Assembly (NCBI GenBank): GCA_963747595.1
Contig: CAVVFO010000001.1
Span: 62,001-126,000, forward strand
Reading direction: 5' to 3'
Length of the DNA: 64,000 nt
Origin: Oleiagrimonas sp963747595
GTDB taxonomy: Bacteria; Pseudomonadota; Gammaproteobacteria; Xanthomonadales; Rhodanobacteraceae
Positions 44,919-58,442 of the stretch are shown one piece after another. How positions within the stretch are numbered: position 1 is the stretch's first letter; the number at the start of each line of letters is the position of its first letter. The translations under genes were made by a program, and so were the position numbers. Below the pieces are notes generated by a model. That model ran no database searches. It was not told the origin of the DNA and saw only the letters and a list, made by a program, of their open reading frames with translations.

Positions 44919-46031
44919 TCATGGCGCGACGTCGCGGGCGCGCCCGGCCGCGTGGCGCACGCCTGCCTGCACCGCCTGCGCATCATAGTCGCGGGCTGTT
45001 TCCGGCCAGCCGCCGGTGTGGCGGGCCACCAGGTCGGACAGCACCGACACATGATCGTCGCCGGCGTTGAGCGCGGGGATGTAACGCAGTTCCCGGCCGC
45101 CGGCATGGTGGAAGAACTCGCCGTTCTGCATGGCGATTTCCTCCAGCGTTTCCAGGCAGTCCACGGCAAAGCCGGGGCAGATCACGTCCAGGGTTTTCAC
45201 TCCGCGCGCGGCGAGTGCGCGCACGGTGACGTCCGTGTACGGATGCAGCCAGCGTTCGCGGCCCACACGGGACTGGAAACTCAGCGGGGCGTCGCTTTCA
45301 TCCAGGTCCAATGCCGTGCGCAGCAGTCGCGCGGTGGCATGGCACTGGCAGAAATAGGGATCGCCGGCGCGCAGGTAGCGCTCCGGGATGCCATGGAAAC
45401 TCATCAGCAGGCGCTCACCGCGACCGTGTGCCTCCCAATGTGCGCGCACGCGCCGGGCCAATGCCTCGATGTAGCCCGGATCGTCATGATAATCGTTGAC
45501 GATGCGCATCTCCGGCGGCCAGCGCAGTTGCTGCAGCGTGGCAGCGACCTTGTCCAGTACGGCTCCGGTGGAGGTGGCCGAATACTGCGGATACAGCGGC
45601 AGCACCAGCAGCCGCCGCACACCGTCGCGCTGCATGGAGGCAATGGTGTCAGGTACCGCAGGGGCGCCGTAGCACATCGCCAGCGCCACCTTCACGGGAC
45701 CGGCAAAACGCTGCGCCAGCGCCTCGCGCAGGCCGGCGGCAAGGTCTTCGCTGCCCACGCGCAGCGGCGAGCCGCGCTCGCTCCAGATTTTCGCGTAGGC
45801 GGCGGCGGAGCGCCGTGGCCGCAGGCGCAGGATCACGCCGTGCAGGATCGGCCACCACAGCCAGCGCGGCAGTTCGATGACCCGTGGGTCGCCGAGGAAT
45901 TCGGCCAGGTACGGACGCACGGCAGCCGCGGTGGGCGCCGAAGGTGTACCCAGATTAACCAGCACGATGCCGGTGGCCGGTATCTGCTGGTGGGTGCCTT
46001 CAAGGCCGGTATAGTTGGGGCGTCCTGGCAT
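44919..46031 (-). CDS. hemH: Ferrochelatase
   Basis: Inserts Fe2+ into protoporphyrin IX, the last step of haem b synthesis; about 370 residues. The N-terminal ATGIVLVNLGTPSAPT, the middle YPQYSATSTG, the signature LLMSFHGIPERYLRAGDPY with the metal-site His, and the late block FQSRVGRERWLHPYTD with the conserved Glu following CPGFAVDCLETLEEI are all present. ATG at 46031 is used; one at 46070 would add 13 residues, and neither has a good ribosome site. Divergent from the Ysc84 gene with a spacer of about 115 bases. The downstream hydrolase is translationally close-coupled. Confidence 0.95.
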   Translation of the reverse strand: MPGRPNYTGLEGTHQQIPATGIVLVNLGTPSAPTAAAVRPYLAEFLGDPRVIELPRWLWWPILHGVILRLRPRRSAAAYAKIWSERGSPLRVGSEDLAAGLREALAQRFAGPVKVALAMCYGAPAVPDTIASMQRDGVRRLLVLPLYPQYSATSTGAVLDKVAATLQQLRWPPEMRIVNDYHDDPGYIEALARRVRAHWEAHGRGERLLMSFHGIPERYLRAGDPYFCQCHATARLLRTALDLDESDAPLSFQSRVGRERWLHPYTDVTVRALAARGVKTLDVICPGFAVDCLETLEEIAMQNGEFFHHAGGRELRYIPALNAGDDHVSVLSDLVARHTGGWPETARDYDAQAVQAGVRHAAGRARDVAP

Positions 46032-46146
46032 CGGGCTGGGAACTGTGGGGTCTCCGTGGCAGTCTGCCATAGACGATGCCGCATTCGTGCGCGACACGCG
46101 GTCGCGTTGTGTTGGTCCGGTCAACACCATCTTCATGGAGTCCGTC

Positions 46147-46845
46147 ATGCTCAAGCTTTCGTTGCGCAAATGCCTGTTTCTTGCCGGTCTGGTCGCGGTG
46201 CTGCCGATGTTGCCGGCGCATGCCCAACAGCGCAGCAAGGCGCTGGATCGGGCCACCAATGCAGTGCGCGTGTTGAACGAGATCATGCAGGCGCCGGACA
46301 AGACCATTCCGCGCAGACTGCTGCGCGACGCCAAGGCAGTCGCGGTGATTCCGGCGGTGATCAAGGCGGGTTTCGTGTTCGGCGGCCGCCACGGCAACGG
46401 ACTGATCTCGGTAAAGACCAAAAACAACACCTGGTCCAATCCCAGCTATATCTCCCTGACCGGCGGCAGCGTCGGCTTCCAGGCCGGTGTGTCCTCCACG
46501 GATGTGGTCCTGGTGTTTCGCACAGAGCGCGGCGTGCAGGATCTTGTGCATGGTTCGTTCACGCTGGGCGCGGATGCCGCGGCGGCCGCCGGACCGGTAG
46601 GGCGCAATGCCTCGGCGCTGACCAACGGCCAGCTGCAGGCGGAGATCTATACCTACTCGCGCTCGCGTGGCCTGTTTGCCGGGGTGTCACTGGATGGCTC
46701 CCGGCTGAGTATCGATGATGGCGCCAACGCCGCCATCTACGGCGCCGGCGTGACGCCGCGGCGGATCTTCGAGGGGGGCGTCACCAATGTCCCCAATCCG
46801 GTGGTCAACTTCCGCGACGCCCTGGAGGAGTACACTGCACAGTAG
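46147..46845 (+). CDS. Secreted SYLF/Ysc84-domain lipid-binding protein
   Basis: A 232-residue exported protein with a signal peptide (MLKLSLRKCLFLAGLVAVLPMLPAHAQ). ATG at 46147 is chosen because GGAG lies 8 bases upstream; the ATG at 46135 has none. The SYLF domain fills the rest: LLRDAKAVAVIPAVIKAGFVFGGRHGNG, then NPSYISLTGGSVGFQAG, and YSRSRGLFAGVSLDGSRLSID, matching Ysc84 proteins that bind phosphoinositide-like lipids in eukaryotes. The bacterial role is not established. It lies 80 bases before tatA but a shared transcript is not evident. Confidence 0.9.
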   Translation: MLKLSLRKCLFLAGLVAVLPMLPAHAQQRSKALDRATNAVRVLNEIMQAPDKTIPRRLLRDAKAVAVIPAVIKAGFVFGGRHGNGLISVKTKNNTWSNPSYISLTGGSVGFQAGVSSTDVVLVFRTERGVQDLVHGSFTLGADAAAAAGPVGRNASALTNGQLQAEIYTYSRSRGLFAGVSLDGSRLSIDDGANAAIYGAGVTPRRIFEGGVTNVPNPVVNFRDALEEYTAQ

Positions 46846-46925
46846 CCGGAACGCTCGCCACCGCACCGGTCGGTGCAATGCGTGCAGAGCGTGTCCGGTC
46901 CGTTTCGATTCAAGAGGTCTGCGTC

Positions 46926-47204
46926 ATGGGTGAGTGGAGCATCTGGCACTGGTTGGTGGTGCTGTTGATCGTGCTGCTGATTTTCGGTGCCGGCAAGCTC
47001 AAGAATATCGGCCCGGATCTGGGTTCGGCCGTGCGCGAGTTCAAGAAGGCCATGCACGGCGGGGACAAGGAGGAAAAAAAGGAGACCGACCCCCACGCCG
47101 AGCACATGCAGGCCGATGATTCGGCCGCCGCGGATGCCGCGGACAGCAGCAGGAAAAGTGACGGCGACGGTGGCAAGAAGCCGCCCGGAGCCTCCGGCTC
47201 CTGA
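46926..47204 (+). CDS. tatA: Sec-independent translocase TatA
   Basis: A 92-residue pore-forming subunit of the twin-arginine translocase, inner membrane. The N-terminal helix (IWHWLVVLLIVLLIFG), the conserved FG hinge and the amphipathic helix AGKLKNIGPDLGSAVREFKKAM are as expected. The C-terminal tail is acidic then Lys/Gly-rich and likely unstructured. ATG at 46926 is preferred over an upstream in-frame ATG at 46878 because the family start is MGEWSI-like. First gene of tatABC; tatB starts 14 bases after its stop. Confidence 0.97.
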   Translation: MGEWSIWHWLVVLLIVLLIFGAGKLKNIGPDLGSAVREFKKAMHGGDKEEKKETDPHAEHMQADDSAAADAADSSRKSDGDGGKKPPGASGS

Positions 47205-47218
47205 TCTGCTGAGCACCC

Positions 47219-47653
47219 ATGTTCGATATCGGTTTCGGCGAGCTGATGCTGGCCGCGCTCGTGGCGCTGCTGGTGCTTGGGCCCGAGCGCCTGCCCGGTG
47301 CTGCGCGCACGGTCGGCGCGTTGATTCGCCGCATGCGTGAAAGCTGGGGCAACGTCCGCGACGAGGTGGAGCGGGAACTGGAAGCCGACGATCTGCGGCG
47401 CCGCTTGCGCGAGGTGCAGTCGCAGGCCAGGGACGCGGCCTCCACGGTACGCGACCAGGTGCGTGATGCGGGGAATGTCATGCGGCGCAAGGTGGACATG
47501 GACGCCCCGGCAGAGAACGCTCCGGCCGAGGACCCGCAGACGGATACCGAGCCGGACGCGACAGGCGGAAGCGAGACGTGTGCATCCGATGACGCGTCTG
47601 CACAGGGTCCCGAGGTCAGCAGCGGCCCCAACGCCGGCAGCCGCAAATCGTGA
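47219..47653 (+). CDS. tatB: Sec-independent translocase TatB
   Basis: A 144-residue subunit that with TatC forms the receptor for twin-arginine signal peptides. It begins MFDIGFGELMLAALVALLVLGPERLP, the TatB signature with Glu at position 8, which separates it from TatA. A long amphipathic helix (RRMRESWGNVRDEVERELEADDLRRRLREVQ) follows, and the last 50 residues are low-complexity. Stop overlaps the tatC start (GTGA at 47650-47653). Confidence 0.97.
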   Translation: MFDIGFGELMLAALVALLVLGPERLPGAARTVGALIRRMRESWGNVRDEVERELEADDLRRRLREVQSQARDAASTVRDQVRDAGNVMRRKVDMDAPAENAPAEDPQTDTEPDATGGSETCASDDASAQGPEVSSGPNAGSRKS

Positions 47654-48420
47654 GCGAACAGGCACCGACCGGTCCGGAGGATGACGCCGGCGCCGCTGGC
47701 GGTGAAGAACCCGGCCTGCTTTCGCATCTGCTGGAGTTGCGCACGCGCCTGCTGAAGAGTGTCGCCGCGGTGCTGGTGCTGCTGATCGCCCTGCTGCCGT
47801 TTTCGCAGCGTCTGTACACTGATCTGGCCGAACCCCTGGTGCGACGTCTGCCGGCGGGTGGGCACCTGATCGCCACCGAGGTCGCCAGCCCGTTCTTCAC
47901 GCCGCTGAAGCTGGCCTTCGTGGTGGCATTGCTGCTGGCGATGCCGGTGGTGCTGTATCAGCTGTGGGCCTTCGTCAGCCCCGGCCTATACCGGCATGAG
48001 CGACGTCTGGCACGGCCGCTGCTGGTGTCGGCGGTGGCGCTGTTCTACGCCGGCTGTGCGTTCGCCTACTTTTTGGTGCTGCCGGCAGTATTCCGTTTTC
48101 TCACATCGATCACGCCGCATGGCGTGGAGATGATGACCGATATCACGCACTACCTGGATTTCGTGCTGGTGGTGTTCATGGCCTTCGGGCTGTGTTTCGA
48201 GGTGCCGGTGGCGGTGGTGATCCTCACCGCGGCGGGCATTGTCGATGTGGCGCGGCTGAAGCGCGCGCGGGGTTACGTGCTGGTGGGGTGCTTCGTGGTG
48301 GCGGCCGTGCTGACGCCGCCCGACGTCCTGTCGCAATTGATGCTGGCGGTGCCCATGTATCTGCTGTTCGAGCTGGGCGTATTTGCTTCAGGGATTCTGG
48401 TCCGCGGGAAGGACGCGTAG
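47650..48420 (+). CDS. tatC: Sec-independent translocase TatC
   Basis: A 256-residue inner-membrane protein with six helices; it recognises the twin-arginine signal. A GTG start at 47650 overlaps the tatB stop. Conserved motifs are LLSHLLELRTRLLKS at the N-terminus, the periplasmic loop with VASPFFTPLKLAFVVALLLAMP, FVSPGLYRHERR and the Glu in GLCFEVPVAVV. It is the last gene of the tatABC unit and converges on the S41 protease gene after 49 bases. The tatD-like gene of this genome is elsewhere (9.2 kb). Confidence 0.97.
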   Translation: MSEQAPTGPEDDAGAAGGEEPGLLSHLLELRTRLLKSVAAVLVLLIALLPFSQRLYTDLAEPLVRRLPAGGHLIATEVASPFFTPLKLAFVVALLLAMPVVLYQLWAFVSPGLYRHERRLARPLLVSAVALFYAGCAFAYFLVLPAVFRFLTSITPHGVEMMTDITHYLDFVLVVFMAFGLCFEVPVAVVILTAAGIVDVARLKRARGYVLVGCFVVAAVLTPPDVLSQLMLAVPMYLLFELGVFASGILVRGKDA

Positions 48421-48469
48421 GTCGCCCGAAAGACATTGTTCCATTCAGGGGTGCGGCGATGCCGGTGGA

Positions 48470-49843
48470 TCAATGATCGAGGGCCTTGATGCCGGCCGGC
48501 GGGCGGCGCCCCAGCGCCAGGCCCTTGAGTACGTTCAGCGCTTCCCCCAGTTCGTAGTCCTTGATGGCCACGCTGTCTTCATGCGAGGTGCTTGAGCTGG
48601 TGGCGGGGACCGGGTTCTCGTTGGCCAGGTGGTTGGGAAGGTCGGCTTCCGAACCGATCAGGGATGGCTGCGAGTCGCTTTTTTGCACGCTCAGGTTTCC
48701 TGCCAGGCGGATGTCCGGGGTGATGCCCTGCGCCTGGATGGAGGTGCCGTCGGGAGTGTAGTAGCGTGCCGTGGTCAGCTTGACCGCATGATCGTTGTCC
48801 ACCGGAATTACCGTCTGCACCACGCCCTTGCCGAAGGTGCGCTGCCCCATGATCAGGGCGCGATGGTGGTCCTTCAATGCGCCGGAGACGATTTCCGCCG
48901 CCGAGGCGGTGCCGTTGTTGACCAGCACCACCATGGGCGCCCCGTTGAGCAAGTCGCCGGGCGTGGCATTGAAGGTGAGGTTGGAGTCGCTGCTGCGCCC
49001 CCGCGTGGAGACCACGTTGCCACCGTCCAGGAAAGCCCCGGCCACGCCCACCGCCGCGCTGACCAGGCCGCCGGGATTGGAGCGCAGATCCAGCACGGCC
49101 CCACTCTGCGCGCCGTGCTTCTTGATCAGTTGCGCCAGGCCGCGCTCCAGTTCCGAGGCGGTGTTTTCCTGGAACTGGCTGACCCGGATATAGGCATAGC
49201 CCGGTTGCAGTTCGCGTACCCTGGCGCTGGGTACGGTGATGCGTTCGCGTGTCATCTTCAGCGTCACCGGCCGATGACTGCCCTCGTGCACCACGGTCAG
49301 GCTGATATGGCTGCCGGGCTTGCCGCGCAGCTGCGCCACCGAAGCGTCCACATCGTCCGGGTCCACCGGCGTGCCATCGACCTTCAGTACCACGTCACCC
49401 GGCTTGATGCCTGCGCGGGCCGCCGGCGTGCCATCGATGGGGCTGATGATGCGCAATTGGCCGTTCAACGGCGACACCACGATGCCCAGGCCGGCATATG
49501 CGCCGCTGGTCTCCTCGTTCAGGTCCCGCAGCCCCTTGCGGTCGAGGTAGGCGCTGTGCGGATCGAGCTGGGTGAGCATCCCCTTGATGGCGGCGTTCAT
49601 CAGTGCCTTGTTGCTTTTCTTCTCCACGTAGACCTGCCGCACGATCTGGTAGACGCGGGCGAAATCACGCACGTCCGACAGGTTGACCGCGTCCTGCGCG
49701 TTGCTGCTGGCCGTGGCCGGCAAGGTGCTGGAGGTCGCGGCCGGCGGCGGCATGGGCGGCGCCGCGTGGCCATGCGCCGCAAGCGGACAGGTCAGGGCAA
49801 GGGGCAGGACGGCGGCGGCGGGACGAAACAGAAACAAACGCAT
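48470..49843 (-). CDS. Carboxyl-terminal processing protease (S41)
   Basis: A 457-residue periplasmic serine protease of the CtpA/Prc class, with a signal peptide (about 1-28) and a Pro/Thr-rich linker. A PDZ domain begins near YAGLGIVVSPLNGQLRIISPIDGTPA. The catalytic Ser is in VNNGTASAAEIVSGALKDH and the Lys is in GQRTFGKGVVQTV. Such proteases trim C-termini of envelope proteins, often peptidoglycan hydrolases or their regulators. It is encoded 97 bases downstream of EnvC on the same strand, a usual arrangement (envC-ctpA), which supports a cell-wall role. Confidence 0.94.
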   Translation of the reverse strand: MRLFLFRPAAAVLPLALTCPLAAHGHAAPPMPPPAATSSTLPATASSNAQDAVNLSDVRDFARVYQIVRQVYVEKKSNKALMNAAIKGMLTQLDPHSAYLDRKGLRDLNEETSGAYAGLGIVVSPLNGQLRIISPIDGTPAARAGIKPGDVVLKVDGTPVDPDDVDASVAQLRGKPGSHISLTVVHEGSHRPVTLKMTRERITVPSARVRELQPGYAYIRVSQFQENTASELERGLAQLIKKHGAQSGAVLDLRSNPGGLVSAAVGVAGAFLDGGNVVSTRGRSSDSNLTFNATPGDLLNGAPMVVLVNNGTASAAEIVSGALKDHHRALIMGQRTFGKGVVQTVIPVDNDHAVKLTTARYYTPDGTSIQAQGITPDIRLAGNLSVQKSDSQPSLIGSEADLPNHLANENPVPATSSSTSHEDSVAIKDYELGEALNVLKGLALGRRPPAGIKALDH

Positions 49844-49940
49844 GAAGGCATGATCGAGGTGGCGTGTCCACGATTATGCACGGGTTCGCCACTCACGAGG
49901 TGACGAACCGGGGCGCATCAGGCAAAGAATTCCCGCACGA

Positions 49941-51113
49941 TCATTTGCGATGCCCCAGCCATGGCAGCGGATCCACGGCATGCCGGCCGTGGCGCAATTC
50001 GAAATACACGCCGCCCTTGTCGCCCGCACGCATGCCCGCGGTGCCGATGACCTGGCCGCGGTCGACCCAGTCGCCGACGCTGGCCAGCAGCGATTCGTTG
50101 TTGCCGTACAACGTCATCCAGCCGTTGCCCTGATCGACGATCAGCAACTCGCCGTAGCCGCGCAACCAGTTGGCGTAGACCACGCGGCCGTGGGCCACGG
50201 CGCGCACCTCATGGCCGTGCGAGACGGCAATCTCGATGCCGCTGCCCTGATGATGCACCGGACCGTGTGCGGGCCATGGAAGGTGACCGCGCAAACTGCG
50301 GAACGGTACATCCGAGGGCAGCGTCTTGGGAATATCGGCAAACACGTCGCGCAGCCGCTCGATCAGGGCGCCCAGCGCCTTTTCATTGCGCTTGAGGTGC
50401 CGCATGCGCTGCTGCTGGTCCTTCAGTTGCGCGTCGGCCTGTGTCAGCAGTTGTTGCTGACGGGCACGCGCATCGTGCAGCGTGGCGACACGCGCTTGGC
50501 GTTGCGCGCGGGTGGCCTTGAGTTGAGCGGTCTCCGTGCGGATGCTGGCCTGCACGGCCGCAAGGCGCTGCAGTGCCTGGCGCAGGCTGCGGATGTGCGC
50601 CATGCGTTGATGCTGGAAATATTTCGAATAGGCGAGCGCGCGCGCGATGCGGCTCATGTTCTGGTCGCCCAGCAGCACCCGCAGGTCGGACCCCCGGCCG
50701 GTCTTGTAGGCGGCGCGCAGCAGCGCGGCCAGAGCGCCGCGCTGTGCGTGCAGCTTTGTCTGCAGTGCATCGCGCTGCGTGTCCAGTGCGTGCAGGTGCG
50801 CCTGGCTGGCGCTGATCGCCGCCTCGGACTGGCGCACGGCCTTGGCGGCTGCCGCCAGCGTGTCGGCCTGCGACGCCAGCGCGGCGCTGAGGCTGTCACG
50901 CCGGCTGGCGGTCTGGCGTTGCTGCTCCGCCAGCTGCTTGATCTGCCCGCGCACCTTGGCCAGCTTCGCCTCCGCCGCGGCCTGTTGCGCCTTGGTGTCG
51001 GCATCTTGCCGCGCCGCGTGCCCGGGTGCGACCGCCAGGCATGTCAGCAGGCACAGTGACAGGCCGGTACACAGGCGCCGGCGTCTGAAGGCTGGGGATC
51101 GAAGATGAAACAT
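49941..51113 (-). CDS. envC: Murein hydrolase activator EnvC
   Basis: A 390-residue periplasmic protein with a signal peptide and a long coiled coil (about 40-250, Gln/Ala/Arg-rich heptads), then a C-terminal LytM (M23) domain. LytM metal ligands are missing: the HxGxD site is replaced by HHQGSGIEIAV, and the HxH end reads FELRHGRHAVDP, so the domain cannot be a zinc endopeptidase. That is the normal state of EnvC, which activates amidases AmiA/B at the division septum. The start at 51113 gives MFHLRSPAFRRRRLCTGLS. Divergent from gltB. Confidence 0.93.
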   Translation of the reverse strand: MFHLRSPAFRRRRLCTGLSLCLLTCLAVAPGHAARQDADTKAQQAAAEAKLAKVRGQIKQLAEQQRQTASRRDSLSAALASQADTLAAAAKAVRQSEAAISASQAHLHALDTQRDALQTKLHAQRGALAALLRAAYKTGRGSDLRVLLGDQNMSRIARALAYSKYFQHQRMAHIRSLRQALQRLAAVQASIRTETAQLKATRAQRQARVATLHDARARQQQLLTQADAQLKDQQQRMRHLKRNEKALGALIERLRDVFADIPKTLPSDVPFRSLRGHLPWPAHGPVHHQGSGIEIAVSHGHEVRAVAHGRVVYANWLRGYGELLIVDQGNGWMTLYGNNESLLASVGDWVDRGQVIGTAGMRAGDKGGVYFELRHGRHAVDPLPWLGHRK

Positions 51114-51486
51114 GCGCGACAGGGTAAAGGATCCCCGGCTTGCCAGGGGGGCTCAAGGAGCGCAAGCGACGCGGCCGGCAGCTGGCGGAGACAAGGGCGG
51201 CATCGCGCCGACTGGCCCGGTGGATGCAGGCGTCACCAGACGCACATGGTTTGCCGCCGATGGCGCGTGGCGCAGGCAGGCCTGGCCGCACGGGCACGAA
51301 GTACTTGTTTTCATTTGGTTAACCATGGGTCTGGACACTGTCCATAGACCCATTGATTATTTTGCCGCAGCGCAACAGTTGTGCTTTATTGGTACCCGTC
51401 CCCGCTCCGCGATTTCATGCATGACCTGCTCTGTCGCCTGCGACGGAGTGTATTGGGGCGCGCATGTTTACACCCAGAGGTGAAGT
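51114..51486. other. Gene-free 373-base divergent spacer between envC and gltB
   Basis: Holds a degenerate half copy of the dispersed repeat at about 51146-51185 (GGGGGGCTCAAGGAGCGCAAG), then a less GC-rich stretch with a strong dyad at 51325-51353, and then the gltB leader. Promoters for envC (minus) and gltB (plus) must lie here. No open frame with a ribosome site is supported. Confidence 0.65.
51325..51353. promoter_or_regulatory. 29-base dyad upstream of gltB
   Basis: ATGGGTCT (51325-51332) and AGACCCAT (51346-51353) are exact inverted arms; inside them GGACA-C-TGTCC continues the symmetry apart from a 2-base AT bulge. The RNA would form a strong hairpin, or the DNA could bind a dimeric regulator. 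It lies 133 bases before the gltB start, in the gltB leader or promoter region. Which of the two it is cannot be told from sequence. Confidence 0.6.
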
Positions 51487-55940
<4,454 letters not shown>

Positions 55941-55941
<1 letters not shown>

Positions 55942-56183
55942 TGCGTGCTTGTGACACTATCCAGATATCGTTCTCCCTGAGACATCGCCACGCTCGGTAC
56001 CGGATGCGCCCGGCGCATCGCAGTGCCGTGTCCCACCGTGCGGTGCCGTTCATGGTGCGATCGCTCGCCACGAACGGCCGGAACCGTGCGGAAACGGCGA
56101 AGACAGGAGCAGGTTGGCTTGCGACAAGCCTGGACGCTGCTTCGCTGTCGGTCGGTGCGGCAATCCGCGAGGTGCAGGCATGA
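55941..56183 (+). CDS. Possible 80-residue ORF bridging gltB and gltD
   Basis: ATG at 55941 overlaps the gltB stop (TGATG), GAGGG lies about 8 bases upstream, and the frame ends at TGA 56181-56183, overlapping the gltD start (ATGA). So the frame links both subunit genes without a gap. The product (starts MRACDTIQISFSLRHRHARY) is Arg/Ala/Ser-rich, has no recognised domain, and no membrane segment. Composition alone is compatible with a chance frame in GC-rich DNA. It could serve only to carry ribosomes across the 238-base spacer. Confidence 0.3.
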
Positions 56184-57601
56184 GTGACACGCTGTTCCGT
56201 TTCATCGACGTGCCGCGCGAGATGCCGCGCACCCTGCCGGTCGCGGTGCGCGTGTTCGGTCACAACGAGATCTACGGCGACTTCCTGCCGGACGACGCCG
56301 CCACCCAGGCCAGCCGCTGCATCGACTGCGGCAATCCGTATTGCGAACACGCCTGCCCGGTGCAGAATTACATCCCCAACTGGCTGAAGCTGGTGCAGGA
56401 TGGTCATCTGTTCAAGGCCGCCGAACTGATGCACGAGACCAATCCGTTGCCGGAAGTGTGCGGGCGCGTGTGTCCGCAGGATCGCCTGTGCGAAGGTGCC
56501 TGCACGCTGGAGCAGGGCGATTTCGGTGCGGTGACCATCGGCAGCGTGGAGCGCTGGGTCACGGACCAGGCGTTGCAGCAGGGCTGGCGGCCGGATCTCA
56601 GCCGCGTGCAGGCGACTGGCCGCCGCGTGGCCGTGGTCGGTGCCGGCCCGGCCGGACTGGCCTGCGCCGACGTGCTGGCGCGCAAGGGCATCGAGGCGCA
56701 CGTGTTCGATCGCCACGAGCAGATCGGCGGCCTGCTGACCTTCGGCATCCCGCCATTCAAGCTGGACAAGGATGTGGTGCGGATGCGTCGCCGCGTGCTG
56801 GAAGGCATGGGAGTCAGATTCCATCTGAATACCGAGATCGGCGTGCATCTCGGTTTCGACAGTCTGCTGCGCGATTACGATGCGGTCTTCATGGGCACCG
56901 GCGCCTACCGCGCCGTCGACGGCGGCCTGCCGGGCCGTGATCTGCACGGTGTGCATGCGGCGCTGCCGTTCCTCATCGCCAACGTGCGCCGGCTTCTGGC
57001 CGGGGTGCCGCTGCAGCCGAAGTTCGACGTGGCGGGCAAGCGCGTGGTGGTGCTGGGCGGCGGCGACACGGGCATGGATTGCGTGCGCACCGCGTTGCGT
57101 CTGGGGGCCAGCGAGGTCAGTTGCGTGTATCGCCGGGACGAGGCCAACATGCCCGGTTCGCGACGCGAGGTGAAGAACGCGCGCGAGGAAGGCGTGAAGT
57201 TCCTGTTCCATCGCCAGCCACTGCGCATCGTCGGGGATGAACGCGTCGAAGGTGTGGACATGATCGAGACGCGGCTGGTGGATGACGGCAGCGGGCGGCA
57301 TCGGCCACAGAACGTGCTGGGCAGCGAAAAGGTGCTGGAGGCCGATGTGGTCATCATCGCCTTCGGCTTCCAGGTCGATGCGCCGGCCTGGGCGCATGAT
57401 GCCGCCATCGAACACCTGGCCTCGGGCCGCACCATCACCGGCGGCGAAGGCCGCCTGCCGCAACAGACGTCGAACCCGCGCGTGTTCGCCGGTGGCGACA
57501 TGGTGCGGGGTGCGGATCTGGTGGTGCGCGCGGTCTACGACGGCCGCGAGGCGGCGGGCTCCATTGCCAGCATGCTGCGAGCGCGAGCCGAAGCCGCCTG
57601 A
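56180..57601 (+). CDS. gltD: Glutamate synthase (NADPH) small subunit
   Basis: A 473-residue flavoprotein feeding NADPH electrons to GltB through Fe-S clusters. The N-terminal cysteines are in SRCIDCGNPYCEHACPVQN and CGRVCPQDRLCEGACTLE. The FAD motif is VVGAGPAGLACADVL, and the NADPH motif is VVLGGGDTGMDCVRTAL. ATG at 56180 follows GAGGTG. The C-terminal VFAGGDMVRGADLVVRAVYDGR closes the FAD site. It is in the usual gltBD order but with a wider gap than normal, filled by a frame that overlaps both genes. NRDE follows 27 bases downstream. Confidence 0.97.
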   Translation: MSDTLFRFIDVPREMPRTLPVAVRVFGHNEIYGDFLPDDAATQASRCIDCGNPYCEHACPVQNYIPNWLKLVQDGHLFKAAELMHETNPLPEVCGRVCPQDRLCEGACTLEQGDFGAVTIGSVERWVTDQALQQGWRPDLSRVQATGRRVAVVGAGPAGLACADVLARKGIEAHVFDRHEQIGGLLTFGIPPFKLDKDVVRMRRRVLEGMGVRFHLNTEIGVHLGFDSLLRDYDAVFMGTGAYRAVDGGLPGRDLHGVHAALPFLIANVRRLLAGVPLQPKFDVAGKRVVVLGGGDTGMDCVRTALRLGASEVSCVYRRDEANMPGSRREVKNAREEGVKFLFHRQPLRIVGDERVEGVDMIETRLVDDGSGRHRPQNVLGSEKVLEADVVIIAFGFQVDAPAWAHDAAIEHLASGRTITGGEGRLPQQTSNPRVFAGGDMVRGADLVVRAVYDGREAAGSIASMLRARAEAA

Positions 57602-57628
57602 GGAACCTCTGATTGAAGGCCCCTCACC

Positions 57629-58393
57629 ATGTGCCTGATCGCTTTCGCCTGGAACGCACATCCACGCTGGCGACTGATCCTTCTGGGCAATCGTGACGAG
57701 TTTCATGACCGCCCGACCGCCCCACTGGGACCGTGGGACGAAGCCGCCGACGTGGTCGCCGGGCGCGATCTCGAGGCGGGCGGCACATGGATGGGCGTGG
57801 ACCATGCCGGCCGGGCCGCGGCGGTGACCAATGTGCGCGATCCGGCGGCATCCATGGAGGGCCGCTCGCGCGGTGCGCTGGCCGCCGATTATCTGCGTGT
57901 CTCCCGCGGGGCCGCAGCACAGGCGTCATCGCTGCATGGCGCAGCGTCGCGCTACCGTCCGTTCAATCTGCTGCTGTTCGATGCCGAGACGGCGTTGTAC
58001 CTGGGCAATCATCCGCGGCCGGTGAAGCAAAAGCTGGCGGCGGGCGTGCACGGCCTGTCCAATGCCGATCTCAATGCGCCCTGGCCCAAGACCCGCACCC
58101 TCATGCAGCGGTTGCAGCACTGGATCGACGCCGGCAGCGACGACTTCACGCCGCTGTGGCGGGCACTGGCCGATTCCACGCAATGGCCGGATCACCTGTT
58201 GCCGGATACCGGCGTGGGCATCGAGCGCGAGCGACGCCTGTCGGCGGCGTTCATACGCGGCGAAGCGTATGGCACCCGCGCCAGCAGCCTGATTGCCATC
58301 GACCGGCAAGGCGCGACACGGATCATCGAGACGCGTTTTGGTGCACATGGACGCAGCCAGGGTGGCAGCGAATGGGCCTGGGGTGCTGGCTGA
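57629..58393 (+). CDS. NRDE (TANGO2-like) family protein
   Basis: A 254-residue cytoplasmic protein of the NRDE family, named from the Asn-Arg-Asp-Glu motif, present here as ILLGNRDEFHDRPTAPLGPW. Other conserved parts are Cys2 directly after the start Met, GGTWMGVDHAGRAAAVTNVRD, and HGLSNADLNAPWPKT. An N-terminal Cys suggests Ntn-hydrolase-like chemistry, though this is not shown for the family; the human homologue TANGO2 is linked to metabolic disease and haem or lipid handling. It lies 27 bases after gltD on the same strand and may be co-transcribed. A short hairpin overlaps its stop codon. Confidence 0.9.
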   Translation: MCLIAFAWNAHPRWRLILLGNRDEFHDRPTAPLGPWDEAADVVAGRDLEAGGTWMGVDHAGRAAAVTNVRDPAASMEGRSRGALAADYLRVSRGAAAQASSLHGAASRYRPFNLLLFDAETALYLGNHPRPVKQKLAAGVHGLSNADLNAPWPKTRTLMQRLQHWIDAGSDDFTPLWRALADSTQWPDHLLPDTGVGIERERRLSAAFIRGEAYGTRASSLIAIDRQGATRIIETRFGAHGRSQGGSEWAWGAG

Positions 58394-58442
58394 TCGGCGG
58401 CGGCCGATCCGGCGGTTTATCGCGGCCCCCGAAAGTGGCGGG

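Noticed and set aside
58392..58409. GATCGGC-GGCG-GCCGATC hairpin overlapping the NRDE stop codon
   Set aside because: Only 7 bp of stem, no T-run, in GC-rich DNA; too weak to call as a terminator.
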